This document shows positions 16,030-24,196 of a stretch of 33,569 nucleotides of DNA, in pieces; within the stretch, counting starts at the first letter, position 1, and every line of letters starts with the position of its first letter. The position numbers and the translations under genes were made by a program. The notes beneath the pieces were generated by a model. The model saw only the letters and a program-made list of their open reading frames with translations. It searched no databases and was not told the origin of the DNA. The DNA comes from Streptomyces sp. CBMA29 (GTDB taxonomy: Bacteria > Actinomycetota > Actinomycetes > Streptomycetales > Streptomycetaceae): assembly GCF_014596445.1 (NCBI RefSeq), contig NZ_MECL01000276.1:1-33569 (forward strand). Reading direction: 5' to 3'.

Positions 16030-17055
16030 TCACAGCGAGGTCAGCGCCTTCTCGAAGTCGTCGAGCACGCCGAGCGCGTCCTCGTAACCGCCGGGGAGGA
16101 AGTAGTCGCTGCCGTAGAGGTGGTCGGCCTTGGTGGCGGCGAGCTGCTTGAAGGACTTCTGGGCGAAGAGCTTGGGGCCGAGGTTGGCGGGCTTCCCGTC
16201 GTTGGTCGTGTAGTAGAAGATCGCGTCCGCGTCGGAGAGCTTGGCGGTGATCAACTCGTAGGAGGTGGGCTGCTGTTCGGCCAGTCGCTGGGTGGCGGTG
16301 GCGAACTGCGCGCCCGCCTCCGCGAGAATGCCGCCGATCGGCGACCCGGCGCCGTACAGCCACCACTGGCCCTCGTCGAAGCCGCCCTGGAGCAGGTCCC
16401 AGTGGACGCGGCCGAGGACGGCGGCGTGCTTCTGCTTGATCTCGGCGACGCGCTGGGTGTAGCGGCCCTTGAGCTTGTCGAGGGCGGTCGGTACGCCGAG
16501 GACCGCCGCCGTCTGGTCGGACATGTCCCGCCAGGGCGCCTTGGACTTGGAGAAAGGCAGCAGGACGGTCGGCGCGAGCTCGCTGAGCTGGCTGTACGGC
16601 AGGTTGGCCTGGACGTCGATGCCGATGATCAGGTCGGGGCGCAGCGCTGCGACCTTCTCCACCTCGATGGCGCCGCCGACGCCGTTGGAGACCTTGGGGA
16701 CCTTTCTCCAGCGCTCCAGGTCGCGCCGCGGGACGTACTCCTCCCCCGCGTTGAACAGGCCCGCGGGGGTCAGGCCGAGGTCGAAGATCGCGGACATCGG
16801 GAAGTCGTTGATCGCGACGACGCGCTGGGGCTTGTCCGGGATCTCCAGCGGGCCCTTGGCGGAGTCGACGGTACGGGTCGCCTTTCCGCCGCTCTTGCCG
16901 CCGCCCTTGGTTCCGGCCGAGGCGCTGTCCGAGGAGCCCGATCCGCAGGCGGCGAGGCCGAGGAGCGCGGCGCCCGCCGCGCCCGCGCCGAGCAGCGTGC
17001 GACGGGTCGGACGCGCGAGGCGCGACGAGGAGGGGCCGGGCGGCAGGGACGACAT
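16030..17055 (-). CDS. Ferric-siderophore-binding lipoprotein (FecB/FepB/BtuF fold)
   Basis: 341 residues. A twin-Arg N-terminus (RPTRRTLLGAG, 15-25), a hydrophobic core and an LAAC lipobox (Cys37) indicate export, possibly by Tat, and lipidation on the outer face of the membrane. A Gly/Ser/Lys-rich linker leads to a periplasmic-binding-protein class III fold: PQRVVAINDFPMSAIFDLGL, LRPDLIIGID, LSELAPTVLL and a C-terminal SDADAIFYYTT. It would deliver ferric siderophore to the FecCD-type permeases that are divergent across 395 bp. Two overlapping iron boxes lie just upstream, so it should be iron-repressed. Confidence 0.93.
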   Translation of the reverse strand: MSSLPPGPSSSRLARPTRRTLLGAGAAGAALLGLAACGSGSSDSASAGTKGGGKSGGKATRTVDSAKGPLEIPDKPQRVVAINDFPMSAIFDLGLTPAGLFNAGEEYVPRRDLERWRKVPKVSNGVGGAIEVEKVAALRPDLIIGIDVQANLPYSQLSELAPTVLLPFSKSKAPWRDMSDQTAAVLGVPTALDKLKGRYTQRVAEIKQKHAAVLGRVHWDLLQGGFDEGQWWLYGAGSPIGGILAEAGAQFATATQRLAEQQPTSYELITAKLSDADAIFYYTTNDGKPANLGPKLFAQKSFKQLAATKADHLYGSDYFLPGGYEDALGVLDDFEKALTSL

Positions 17056-17075
17056 GAGGACCTCCGAGCAGATAC

Positions 17076-17104
17076 TTAGGTTTACCTAACTTTGGTTACC
17101 CTAA
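17076..17104 (-). promoter_or_regulatory. Overlapping iron boxes upstream of the fecB-like gene
   Basis: TTAGGTTTACCTAACTTTG at 17076-17094 matches the DtxR/DmdR1 19-mer TTAGGTTAGSCTAACCTAA at 14 positions. A second frame, 17086-17104 (ending GGTTACCCTAA), matches at 13. The core TTAGGTTTACCTAA is itself a palindrome. The site begins about 20 bases before the start codon, where a bound repressor would block transcription. Confidence 0.8.
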
Positions 17105-17395
17105 GCGCGGCTTTCCGGGGTGGATTCTGACCTCGGCCAGTCGGTGTCGACAGAAGGTCACCCGCGATGCCCGGCCGACTCCGTCGCCGCACGGACGCCG
17201 TCTCGCCAACTCCCCCTCGCGGCACGGAATTCCGCACTCCGGCGCGACGACGGCAGGGCCGCACGGAGCATCGGTCCGATCGGGCGGGACCGCTCCGGAG
17301 TGTCCGTTCAGCGACACAAGATGTCTTTTTACGGCCCGCCTGCCGCAGCCGAGCGGCTCGATTCCCCCCAAGCGGCGACAGAACGACCGCACGGC
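17105..17395. other. Non-coding spacer between divergent siderophore-uptake genes
   Basis: Between the two iron-box sites I see no convincing gene; short frames here lack ribosome sites and have unnatural, Arg-rich translations. The A+T-richer patch near 17320-17335 (AAGATGTCTTTTTA) could be part of a promoter, but no confident -35/-10 pair was found. Confidence 0.5.
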
Positions 17396-17414
17396 TTAAG
17401 TTAGCCTGCCCTTA
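17396..17414 (+). promoter_or_regulatory. Iron box upstream of the FecC/FecD/ATPase operon
   Basis: TTAAGTTAGCCTGCCCTTA matches the iron-box consensus TTAGGTTAGSCTAACCTAA at 15 of 19 positions, with a complete left half centre. It ends 36 bases before the first permease ATG and suggests Fe2+-dependent repression of the importer operon by a DtxR-family protein encoded elsewhere. Confidence 0.75.
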
Positions 17415-17450
17415 CTTTCTGCCCGGGTGAGTCCGCCGAGGAGTTGGCCC

Positions 17451-18563
17451 ATGAACGTCTTGCGAGCCCGCAGCGGGCCCGCCCCGGTACCGGCCGACGG
17501 GACCCTTCCCGTCCCGGCCGCGACCGGCTCCCCCGCGAACGCGCACGGTTCCCCCCGCCGTGATCGTACGGCCGCGCTCGGCGCAGGGCTGGTCGTCGCC
17601 GCGGTCGTGCTCGCCCTCGCGGTCGGCGCGAGCCTCGCGATCGGCGCCAAGTCCGTCCCCCTGGGCACGGTCCTGGACACCGTCTTCCACCACGACTCCG
17701 GCAACGACGACCAGACCATCGTCACCTCGCTGCGGCTGCCGCGTACGGTCGTCGGCCTGATGGCCGGTGCGGCGCTGGGCCTGGCGGGCACGGTGATGCA
17801 GGGTCTGACCCGCAACCCGCTGGCCGATCCCGGCCTGCTGGGCGTCAACGCCGGGGCCTCGCTCGCCGTCGTCACCGCGATCAGCGTCTTCGGGATCACC
17901 TCCTTCACCGGCTACGTGTGGTTCGGCTTCGTGGGCGCCGCGGCGGCGGCCCTGCTGGTCTACTCGGTCGGTTCGCTCGGCCGGGAGGGCGCGACGCCGG
18001 TCAAGCTCGCGCTGTCGGGCGCCGCCGTCAGTGCGGGGCTGACCTCGCTCACCACCGCCGTCCTGCTCACCGACACCGCGACCTTCGACCGGTTCCGGTT
18101 CTGGGAGGTCGGCTCGCTGGCCGGGCGCGATCTCCCGGTGGCCTACCAGGCAGGACCGTTCCTCCTGGTGGGCGCGGTGTGCGCGCTGGGGTCGGGGCGG
18201 CTGCTCAACACCCTGAGCCTCGGCGACGACACCGCCCGCGGGCTCGGCGCGAACATCGCCGCCGCCCGGATCTTCTGCGCGGTGTCCGTGGTGCTGCTGT
18301 GCGGCGCCGCGACCGCGCTCGCCGGTCCCATCGGCTTCGTCGGGCTGACCGTTCCGCACGTCGTCCGCTCCTTCACCGGCCCCGACCACCGCTGGATCCT
18401 GCCGTACTCGCTGTTCATCGCCCCGGCGCTGCTGCTGGTCTCCGATGTCCTCGGGCGCATCGTGGCCAGGCCCGGCGAGATCCAGGTCGGCATCGTCACC
18501 GCGGTGCTCGGCGCGCCGGTGCTCATCGTGCTGGTCCGGCGCGGAAGGCAGGCGGGGCTCTAG
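17451..18563 (+). CDS. FecCD-family ferric-siderophore permease (first subunit)
   Basis: 370 residues from ATG at 17451, which has GAGGAG eight bases upstream; an in-frame GTG 24 bases earlier is less likely. A 40-residue cytoplasmic lead precedes about ten membrane helices typical of BtuC/FecC permeases. Characteristic segments are LRLPRTVVGLMAGAALGLAG, RNPLADPGLLGVNAGAS and the coupling region GAATALAGPIGFVGLTVPHVVR. The stop overlaps the GTG start of the second permease by one base. It forms the transmembrane channel with that subunit, energised by the ATPase two genes down. Confidence 0.95.
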   Translation: MNVLRARSGPAPVPADGTLPVPAATGSPANAHGSPRRDRTAALGAGLVVAAVVLALAVGASLAIGAKSVPLGTVLDTVFHHDSGNDDQTIVTSLRLPRTVVGLMAGAALGLAGTVMQGLTRNPLADPGLLGVNAGASLAVVTAISVFGITSFTGYVWFGFVGAAAAALLVYSVGSLGREGATPVKLALSGAAVSAGLTSLTTAVLLTDTATFDRFRFWEVGSLAGRDLPVAYQAGPFLLVGAVCALGSGRLLNTLSLGDDTARGLGANIAAARIFCAVSVVLLCGAATALAGPIGFVGLTVPHVVRSFTGPDHRWILPYSLFIAPALLLVSDVLGRIVARPGEIQVGIVTAVLGAPVLIVLVRRGRQAGL

Positions 18564-19729
18564 TGAGACCGACTTCCCACCCGCCGACGTCCGGGCCGTC
18601 CGTGCCGTCCGGGCCGCGGACGCCGGAACCGCCCAGCGTCGGCGCCGGATCGGACAGCGCCGCCACGGACACCGCCGCCACGTCGACGGCGGTGTCCGCG
18701 GACACCCTGCGCGCGATACGGGCCGCGCGCCGCCGGCCGAGGGCGCGTACCGGCGCCGTCGCACTCGTCCTCGTGCTGTGCGCCGTCGCTGTGCTGTGCG
18801 CGTCGCTGTGCGTCGGCAGCTACTCCATCCCGCTGTCCGACGTGCTGCGCTCGCTGGCCGGGCGGGGCGACGCGGCCACCGACTTCATCGTGCTGAAGGT
18901 GCGGCTGCCGCGGGCCGTCACCGCGGTCGCGGCGGGCGCCGCGTTCGGCCTGTCGGGCGCGGTGTTCCAGACGCTGATCCGCAATCCGCTGGCCAGCCCC
19001 GACGTCATCGGGATCACCTCCGGAGCGAGCGCGGCGGCCGTGGTGGCGATCGTCGTGTTCGGGCTCGGCGGCGCGACGGTGTCGGGACTCGCCGTGGCGG
19101 GCGCGCTGGCCACCGCGCTGGCGATCTACCTGCTGGCCTGGCGGCGCGGGGTGACCGGCTACCGGCTCGTGCTGGTCGGCATCGGCGTGGCCGCGGGGCT
19201 CTCCAGCATCGTGTCCTTCCTGCTGACCAGGGCCGACATCTACACCGCGCAGCAGGCCCTGCTCTGGCTCACCGGCAGCCTCAACGGCGCGGACTGGCCG
19301 CTCGCCCGCGCCCTGTTGCTGTGCCTCGTGCCGCTCCTGCCCGCGGTCTGTCTCGCGGTGCGTTCGCTGCCGGTGCTCGGGCTGGGCGACGACAGCGCGA
19401 CCGGTCTCGGGGTACGCGTCGAGCGCAGCCGCCTTGTGCTGATCGGCCTCGCGGTCTGTCTGGCCGCGGTCGCCACGGCGGCGACCGGGCCGGTCGCCTT
19501 CGTGGCCTTTCTCTCCGGTCCCGTCGCCCGCCGTCTGGTGCACGGCCGGGGTCCCGCGCTGACGCTGTCCGCGCTGACCGGCGCGGTCATCATGCTCGGC
19601 TGCGACTTCGCCGGGCAGCACCTGCTGGGCCCGACCGAATTCCCGGTCGGTGTGATCACCGGGGTGCTCGGCGCCCCGGGTCTGCTGTGGCTGCTGGCCC
19701 GTGCCAACCGGGTCGGGCAGGGAGGATGA
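18563..19729 (+). CDS. FecCD-family ferric-siderophore permease (second subunit)
   Basis: 388 residues from a GTG overlapping the upstream TAG (TAGTG), consistent with translational coupling. The first 65 residues are a hydrophilic Ser/Thr/Ala/Pro-rich extension. About ten helices follow with the family motifs VRLPRAVTAVAAGAAFGLSG, IRNPLASPDVIGITSGASA and ATGPVAFVAFLSGPVARRLV. The last is weaker than the usual GPIGFVGL..PHI coupling helix, in that PHI/PHV is replaced by GPV, as in FepG-type partners. It pairs with the first permease. Confidence 0.95.
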   Translation: MRPTSHPPTSGPSVPSGPRTPEPPSVGAGSDSAATDTAATSTAVSADTLRAIRAARRRPRARTGAVALVLVLCAVAVLCASLCVGSYSIPLSDVLRSLAGRGDAATDFIVLKVRLPRAVTAVAAGAAFGLSGAVFQTLIRNPLASPDVIGITSGASAAAVVAIVVFGLGGATVSGLAVAGALATALAIYLLAWRRGVTGYRLVLVGIGVAAGLSSIVSFLLTRADIYTAQQALLWLTGSLNGADWPLARALLLCLVPLLPAVCLAVRSLPVLGLGDDSATGLGVRVERSRLVLIGLAVCLAAVATAATGPVAFVAFLSGPVARRLVHGRGPALTLSALTGAVIMLGCDFAGQHLLGPTEFPVGVITGVLGAPGLLWLLARANRVGQGG

Positions 19730-19739
19730 GGACACCGCG

Positions 19740-20729
19740 ATGACGGACACGACAGAGCAGGGCGCGCCCGCGCGGCCGGCCGACGCGACGGACGAGGCGC
19801 CCGGCGCGTTCGAGGCGTACGGAAAGAACGAGGCGTACGGGAAGAACGAGGCCGACACGCGGGCCGAGGCGTACGGAGAGGGCGCGGCCGACACGTACGG
19901 GAAGAACGAGGCCGACGCGCCCAGCACGCTCGCCGCCCGTGACCTGCGGCTCGGCTACGACCAGCGGCCCGTGGTCACCGGCATCACCGCCGACATCCCC
20001 GCCGGACGGGTGACGATGATCGTCGGCCCCAACGCCTGCGGCAAGTCCACCCTGCTGCGCGGCCTCGCCCGGCTGCTCGCGCCGACCTCGGGCGAGGTCC
20101 TGCTCGACGGACAGGACATCCACCGTCTGCCCACGCGTCAGGTCGCCGCCCGGCTCGGCATCCTCCCGCAGACCCCGGTCGCGCCGGACGGCATCCGCGT
20201 CATCGACCTGGTCGGGCGCGGACGCTACCCGCACCAGGGCTGGTTCCGGCGCTGGACGGCCACCGACGACGAGGCCGTCGCCGAAGCCCTGACCGCCACC
20301 GACACCCTCGACCTGGCCGAGCGCTCGGTGGACGAACTGTCCGGCGGCCAGCGGCAGCGCGTGTGGATCGCCGTCGCCCTCGCCCAGCGCACCGGAGTCC
20401 TGCTCCTCGACGAGCCGACCACGTATCTCGACCTCCCCCACCAGGTCGAGGTCCTCGACCTCGTCACCGACCTCAACCGGCAGCGCGGCGCGACCGTCGT
20501 CACGGTCCTCCACGACCTCAACCTCGCCTGCCGGTACGGCGATCACCTCATCGCGATGAAGGACGGCCGGATCGCCGCCGAGGGCCCGCCCGCGGAGGTC
20601 GTCACCGAGGACACCGTCCGCGACATCTTCGGCATGGAGTGCCGCATCGTCACCGACGAGGTCTCGCGGACCCCGCTGATCCTCCCGATCGGCCGCCACC
20701 GCGTACACCGGCCGACCGCGACCGGCTGA
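19740..20729 (+). CDS. ATPase of the ferric-siderophore importer (FepC/FecE type)
   Basis: 329 residues from ATG at 19740 with a GAGG 10-15 bases upstream. All NBD motifs are present: Walker A GPNACGKST (about 97-105), Q-loop LPQTP, signature LSGGQRQRVWIAVALAQ, Walker B VLLLDEPTTYLD and H-loop VLHDLN. It powers uptake through the two FecCD permeases encoded immediately upstream. The N-terminus is unusual: about 60 residues before the first beta strand, including a degenerate repeat of EAYGKNEAD units, instead of the usual 5-15. The extension is hydrophilic and charged. No partner for it is evident. Confidence 0.95.
   Translation: MTDTTEQGAPARPADATDEAPGAFEAYGKNEAYGKNEADTRAEAYGEGAADTYGKNEADAPSTLAARDLRLGYDQRPVVTGITADIPAGRVTMIVGPNACGKSTLLRGLARLLAPTSGEVLLDGQDIHRLPTRQVAARLGILPQTPVAPDGIRVIDLVGRGRYPHQGWFRRWTATDDEAVAEALTATDTLDLAERSVDELSGGQRQRVWIAVALAQRTGVLLLDEPTTYLDLPHQVEVLDLVTDLNRQRGATVVTVLHDLNLACRYGDHLIAMKDGRIAAEGPPAEVVTEDTVRDIFGMECRIVTDEVSRTPLILPIGRHRVHRPTATG
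19812..19919 (+). repeat. In-frame degenerate repeat in the importer ATPase N-terminus
   Basis: Codons 25-60 repeat the theme GAGGCGTACGG-AAGAACGAG, giving EAYGKNE, EAYGKNEAD, EAYGEGAAD and TYGKNEAD. The units keep the frame, differ by point changes and are separated by 0-7 residues. The array is absent from ordinary FepC-type ATPases and probably arose by slippage. Confidence 0.75.
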
Positions 20730-20744
20730 CGTACGCGGGACGGA

Positions 20745-20774
20745 CCTTTCAGCGGCGGGCCTTTCAGCGGCGGG
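20745..20774. repeat. 15-bp exact tandem duplication at the tetR 3' end
   Basis: CCTTTCAGCGGCGGG occurs at 20745-20759 and 20760-20774. The second copy contains the stop codon (TCA read as TGA on the minus strand) of the TetR gene; the first copy supplies a second in-frame stop. It fills most of the 34-bp gap between two convergent genes. Confidence 0.8.
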
Positions 20775-21435
20775 GCGCGGCGGTCGCCGTACGGGCGGGC
20801 GCCACAGGGATGACCGGCGGTACGGGTGACAGCCGCGCCGCGGGCGGGAGCGGCGCGTGCTGCGGGGACGCCTGGAACGCCTGGATCGCGAAGGCGGCGA
20901 AGCGCCGGGAGGCTGCGACGCGGGCCGCGGGTGACGGTGCGTGGATGCCGCTGTTGGCCATGAGCACGAGGACCAGGTCGTCCAGGACGAAGTCGGGGCG
21001 CAGGCGGCCGGTGGCCTTGGCGCGGGCGGCCAGTTCCGCGACCGCCTCCAGCGCGTACTCGCGGCCCGCGTCGAAGTCGACGGCGTGCGGGAACGTCGAC
21101 ATGAAGGCCGCGGTGAAGCCGCGGTCGCGGGCGTGCAGCCCGCAGATCCTCTCGATCACCAGGCAGAAGCCGCGCCAGGGATCCGGGTCGGCGAGCCCTT
21201 CGTCCACGATGTCGTGGCAGGCCCGCAACTGACCGGTGAACGCCTCGGTGACCAGCGCCTCCTTGGTCGGGAAGCGCCGGTAGAGGGTGGCGGGGCCGAC
21301 CCCGGCGCGCCGGGCGATCTCCCGCATCGGCACGTTCAGCCCCTCGGTCGCGAACACCTCGCGGGCCGCGCCGAGGATGCGCTCGCGGTTGTCGAGGGCG
21401 TCGGAGCGCAGGGTGTGAGGCAAATCGTCGGTCAC
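20764..21435 (-). CDS. TetR-family regulator of the divergent oxidoreductase gene
   Basis: 223 residues from a GTG start. The TetR HTH is at about 15-62: RERILGAAREVFATEGLNVPMREIARRAGVGPATLYRRFPTKEALV, very close to consensus. The rest is a helical ligand/dimer domain ending in a Pro/Ala-rich tail. A perfect palindrome lies 17 bases upstream of its start, in the 133-bp gap to the divergent dehydrogenase gene, so it most likely represses both. Inducer unknown. The pair interrupts the siderophore region and carries no iron box. Confidence 0.92.
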   Translation of the reverse strand: MTDDLPHTLRSDALDNRERILGAAREVFATEGLNVPMREIARRAGVGPATLYRRFPTKEALVTEAFTGQLRACHDIVDEGLADPDPWRGFCLVIERICGLHARDRGFTAAFMSTFPHAVDFDAGREYALEAVAELAARAKATGRLRPDFVLDDLVLVLMANSGIHAPSPAARVAASRRFAAFAIQAFQASPQHAPLPPAARLSPVPPVIPVAPARTATAAPRR

Positions 21436-21451
21436 GCTCTCACTTTAGCCA

Positions 21452-21471
21452 AACGGACGGCGGCGTCCGTT
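21452..21471. promoter_or_regulatory. TetR operator palindrome
   Basis: AACGGACGGCGGCGTCCGTT has perfect 8-base arms (AACGGACG/CGTCCGTT) around a 4-base centre. Its size and its place between a tetR gene and the gene it probably controls fit a TetR-family operator; the nearby TTAGCC at 21446-21451 may be part of a promoter. Confidence 0.7.
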
Positions 21472-21568
21472 AACGTCCGAAGGACCAGGTCCGCGGGCCG
21501 CCGGATTCCGGATCGGCGCGGACCACGAGGGCCGGGGACCGGCCATGGACCAGCGCAGGGAGCAGACG

Positions 21569-22549
21569 GTGAAGGCAGTCGCGATCGAGACGTTCGGCGG
21601 CCCCGAGGGCATGGCGGTCATCGACCTCCCCGCCCCGGCGCCCGCCGCCGGGCAGGTACTCGTCGCCGTCGAGGCGAGCGGTGTCGGCGGCGTCGACGCC
21701 GTGATCCGCAGGGGCACGCTGGCCTCGTACGGCTTCAAGGAGGGGCACATCCTCGGCAGCGAGGCGGCCGGTACGGTGACCGCGGTCGGCGACGGCGTCG
21801 ACACGTCGTGGATCGGCCGGCGCGTGTGGGCGTTCACCGGGTTCAGCGGCGGCTACGTCGAGCAGGCGGCCGTCCCGGTCGAGGCGGTCCTCGCGCTGCC
21901 CGACGGGCTGTCGGCGGTGGACGCGGTGACGCTCGGCAGTTCGGGCCCGGTGGCCCATTTCGCGCTGGCCCACGCCCGCTTCGCCCCCGGCGAGTCGGTG
22001 CTGGTGCGCGGCGCGGCGGGCAGCATCGGGATCATGACGGTCCATCTGGCGTCCCGTGCGGGCGCCGCGGCGGTGGCGGTCACGACGTCGTCGGCCGAGC
22101 GGGGCGAACGGCTGCGCGCACTCGGCGCGACGCATGTGCTGGACCGCTCCGGCGACAGCGTGGGCAGCGGTTCCGGTCCCGACGACGCTTCCGGGGGATA
22201 CGACGTCATCATCGACATCGTCGCGGGCGCGGATCTGCCGTCCTTCTTCGGCCGCCTCCGGCCGAACGGCCGCATGGTGGCCGTGGGCGTGGTCGGCGGC
22301 CCGCCGCCCGCCGACTTCGGCATGACGATGATCGCGGCCTTCCAGAAGTCCCTGTCGTTCGCCACCTTCAGCGCCGACACCGTGGCCGCGGCCGATCTGA
22401 ACGCCGTGCGTAGCGCGCAGTTCGCCGCCGCGAGCCGTGGCGAGCTGCCTCTCGCGGTGCACGAGGTGCTGCCGCTGGAGCAGGCCGCGCTGGCGCACCG
22501 GAAGATGGACGCGGGCGAGGTGTTCGGCCGGATCGTCCTGACGCCGTAG
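21569..22549 (+). CDS. Quinone oxidoreductase-like (zinc-free MDR) NADPH dehydrogenase
   Basis: 326 residues from GTG at 21569 (AGGGAG 7 bases upstream, giving the family's usual MKAVAI start); an ATG 24 bases earlier is possible. The catalytic GroES-like half (1-120) is followed by a Rossmann fold with VLVRGAAGSIGIMTVHLA (the NADPH-binding AAxGxxG variant) and a C-terminal half ending in HEVLPLEQAALAHRKMDAGEVFGRIVL. Zinc ligands of alcohol dehydrogenases are absent. Such enzymes reduce quinones or enones. Divergent from TetR across a palindromic operator. A role in siderophore synthesis is possible but not supported by sequence. Confidence 0.92.
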   Translation: MKAVAIETFGGPEGMAVIDLPAPAPAAGQVLVAVEASGVGGVDAVIRRGTLASYGFKEGHILGSEAAGTVTAVGDGVDTSWIGRRVWAFTGFSGGYVEQAAVPVEAVLALPDGLSAVDAVTLGSSGPVAHFALAHARFAPGESVLVRGAAGSIGIMTVHLASRAGAAAVAVTTSSAERGERLRALGATHVLDRSGDSVGSGSGPDDASGGYDVIIDIVAGADLPSFFGRLRPNGRMVAVGVVGGPPPADFGMTMIAAFQKSLSFATFSADTVAAADLNAVRSAQFAAASRGELPLAVHEVLPLEQAALAHRKMDAGEVFGRIVLTP

Positions 22550-22625
22550 GCCGGGCGCGGGGTGGTGCGGACGGTGCGCGGGTTCACAAGGCGGGCCGTT
22601 GGGGGGTCTTGACGCATTCTCCAAC

Positions 22626-22644
22626 TAAGGCAAGGCTTACCTAA
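22626..22644 (+). promoter_or_regulatory. Iron box and -35 element before the SznF-like gene
   Basis: TAAGGCAAGGCTTACCTAA agrees with the iron-box consensus at about 15-16 of 19 positions, including the whole right half. TTGACG at 22609-22614 is a good -35 element, placing the -10 within the box, so a bound DtxR-type repressor would exclude polymerase. The gene starts at 22727 after a GGAGG. Confidence 0.8.
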
Positions 22645-22726
22645 GTTCAGAGAGGCGTGCGGCGCCTGATGGCCCCCGCGCCCGCCGCCTCCGCATGCCC
22701 GCGCCCGTTTCTTCTGGAGGACCGTC

Positions 22727-24139
22727 ATGCCCCTGGAGCACTCGGAGAGCTTCGCTCGTCTCGCCGCCGGAGACCTGCACGACGTCGTCAAGGCATTCGC
22801 GGCCAACCCCGCCTTCCGCGCGGCGGAATGGGAGGAACTGACCACGGAGGACAACCCGTACCGACGGCCGGTACGGCCGGACGACCTGGCCTGGCTCGAC
22901 TACGGCAAGCAGATGCCCGTGGCCAAGGCGCTCAAACTCAGCGCGCTGCTCGGGCACCGGATGCTGCGCAATGTCTACGACAGCGGTCTGCTCTATCTGC
23001 CCCCGGCCGGCGGCCAGTCCGGTCCCGCCGCGACCGACGCCGCCACGTTCTACAGCGACGAGAACCGCGTCCTCGGCGCGCTGGCCTCCCCCGTACTCGA
23101 ACAGCACCTGTTCGGCCTGCTGGAGTCCGAGCGCGAACAGCTCGCCGGATACGGTCCCGAGCAGGTCGTCGCGGCCGTCGAGGCGTACCACCGGCAGCGC
23201 TCCGCCGAGTCGGGGCAGGCGTTCGTGACCGCGCTGTCCACCAAGGACCGCAAGGCGTCGGCGACTTTCGTCCTGCTCCAGTTGAGCGCGTATCTGCCCG
23301 CGAGCCGGATGGCCGCGGGCCGCGCCGCGCTCGGCGAGTACGACGTCGAGCACCCCGGCGCCCGGATCACGCTGCTCGACGACTACCGCACCTGGGCCGG
23401 ACTGCACGACGAGTACCGCTCGCTGGTGGAGGGCGCGGGACTGAGGACCACCACCGGGGCGTACTGGCAGCTCTACCTCGGTACGTCGCTGGCCCGCGGC
23501 AACCACCTGCACTGGCTCTCCCGCAACCGGGAGAAGTACCCGGAGTTCCTGGGCGCGTTGCTGCACCACAGCATCGACCAGTCCGTCACCGCGGCCAGGT
23601 TCGCCGACGTCTTCGAGGACGGGCTCGGGGTCCGCTCGACGCTCTTCGACCACCTCGGCGGCGACCCCGGCCACCTGCGCGAGCTGGCCGACCGCTGGGT
23701 GACACCGCTGAGCCGGCTCTACGGCCCCGCGGCGGTCGAGCGGTTCCACCACGGTTTCGCGGACGCCGCGTGGCTGGCCCGGCTGTGGGACGAGGATCTG
23801 GCGCGGCAGCTCGCCTGGGCCGACGACATCCCGCTGCACCAGGAGAAGGCCGAGAAGATCAGCCGGTACATCGACGACAACGACATCACCGTGGACCTCG
23901 ACACCTTCGTCGAGAGCAACGAGGAGACGTCGACCACGCATGTCCACGACGAGCACCGGCTGGTGATGATCGAGAAGGGCGAGATGCACTTCTGGAACAA
24001 CGTCACGCACAAGATCGACCTGCACGAGGGCGACAAGGTGCTCATCCCGGTCTCCCGGCTGCACGGTTCGACGGTGCTGTCCGGCGAGTGCACCTACCAC
24101 CAGCCGATCATCCCCGAGGAGATGTACGCGCGCTTCTGA
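22727..24139 (+). CDS. SznF/GrbD-like enzyme: heme-oxygenase-fold domain plus C-terminal cupin (N-N bond formation)
   Basis: 470 residues, nearly the length of SznF (about 471), the streptozotocin enzyme that converts an arginine derivative into an N-nitrosourea. The layout is the same: N-terminal helical domain (1-130), central heme-oxygenase-like domain (about 135-365) and C-terminal cupin (385-470). The cupin iron triad is present as His405, His407 (THVHDEH) and His446 (RLHG), two positions before the SznF residues as I recall them. In the central domain His309, Asp313 and His316 fit the second half of the SznF diiron site, but the first Glu appears lost and the second is Asp219. It precedes a YqcI/YcgG-MbtH gene by 57 bases. 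Together the pair resembles the graminine (GrbD/GrbE) genes of gramibactin-type siderophores. Assignment rests on recalled sequence, not on a search. Confidence 0.8.
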   Translation: MPLEHSESFARLAAGDLHDVVKAFAANPAFRAAEWEELTTEDNPYRRPVRPDDLAWLDYGKQMPVAKALKLSALLGHRMLRNVYDSGLLYLPPAGGQSGPAATDAATFYSDENRVLGALASPVLEQHLFGLLESEREQLAGYGPEQVVAAVEAYHRQRSAESGQAFVTALSTKDRKASATFVLLQLSAYLPASRMAAGRAALGEYDVEHPGARITLLDDYRTWAGLHDEYRSLVEGAGLRTTTGAYWQLYLGTSLARGNHLHWLSRNREKYPEFLGALLHHSIDQSVTAARFADVFEDGLGVRSTLFDHLGGDPGHLRELADRWVTPLSRLYGPAAVERFHHGFADAAWLARLWDEDLARQLAWADDIPLHQEKAEKISRYIDDNDITVDLDTFVESNEETSTTHVHDEHRLVMIEKGEMHFWNNVTHKIDLHEGDKVLIPVSRLHGSTVLSGECTYHQPIIPEEMYARF

Positions 24140-24196
24140 CGCCGTACCGCTTCCGCGCCCCCCGTGCCTGTCTCTTCCGGGATGGAGTCCCCTCAC

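Noticed and set aside
17120..17404. A 94-codon gene between the divergent uptake genes
   Set aside because: No ribosome site, shadow-like composition, and it would overlap the iron box.
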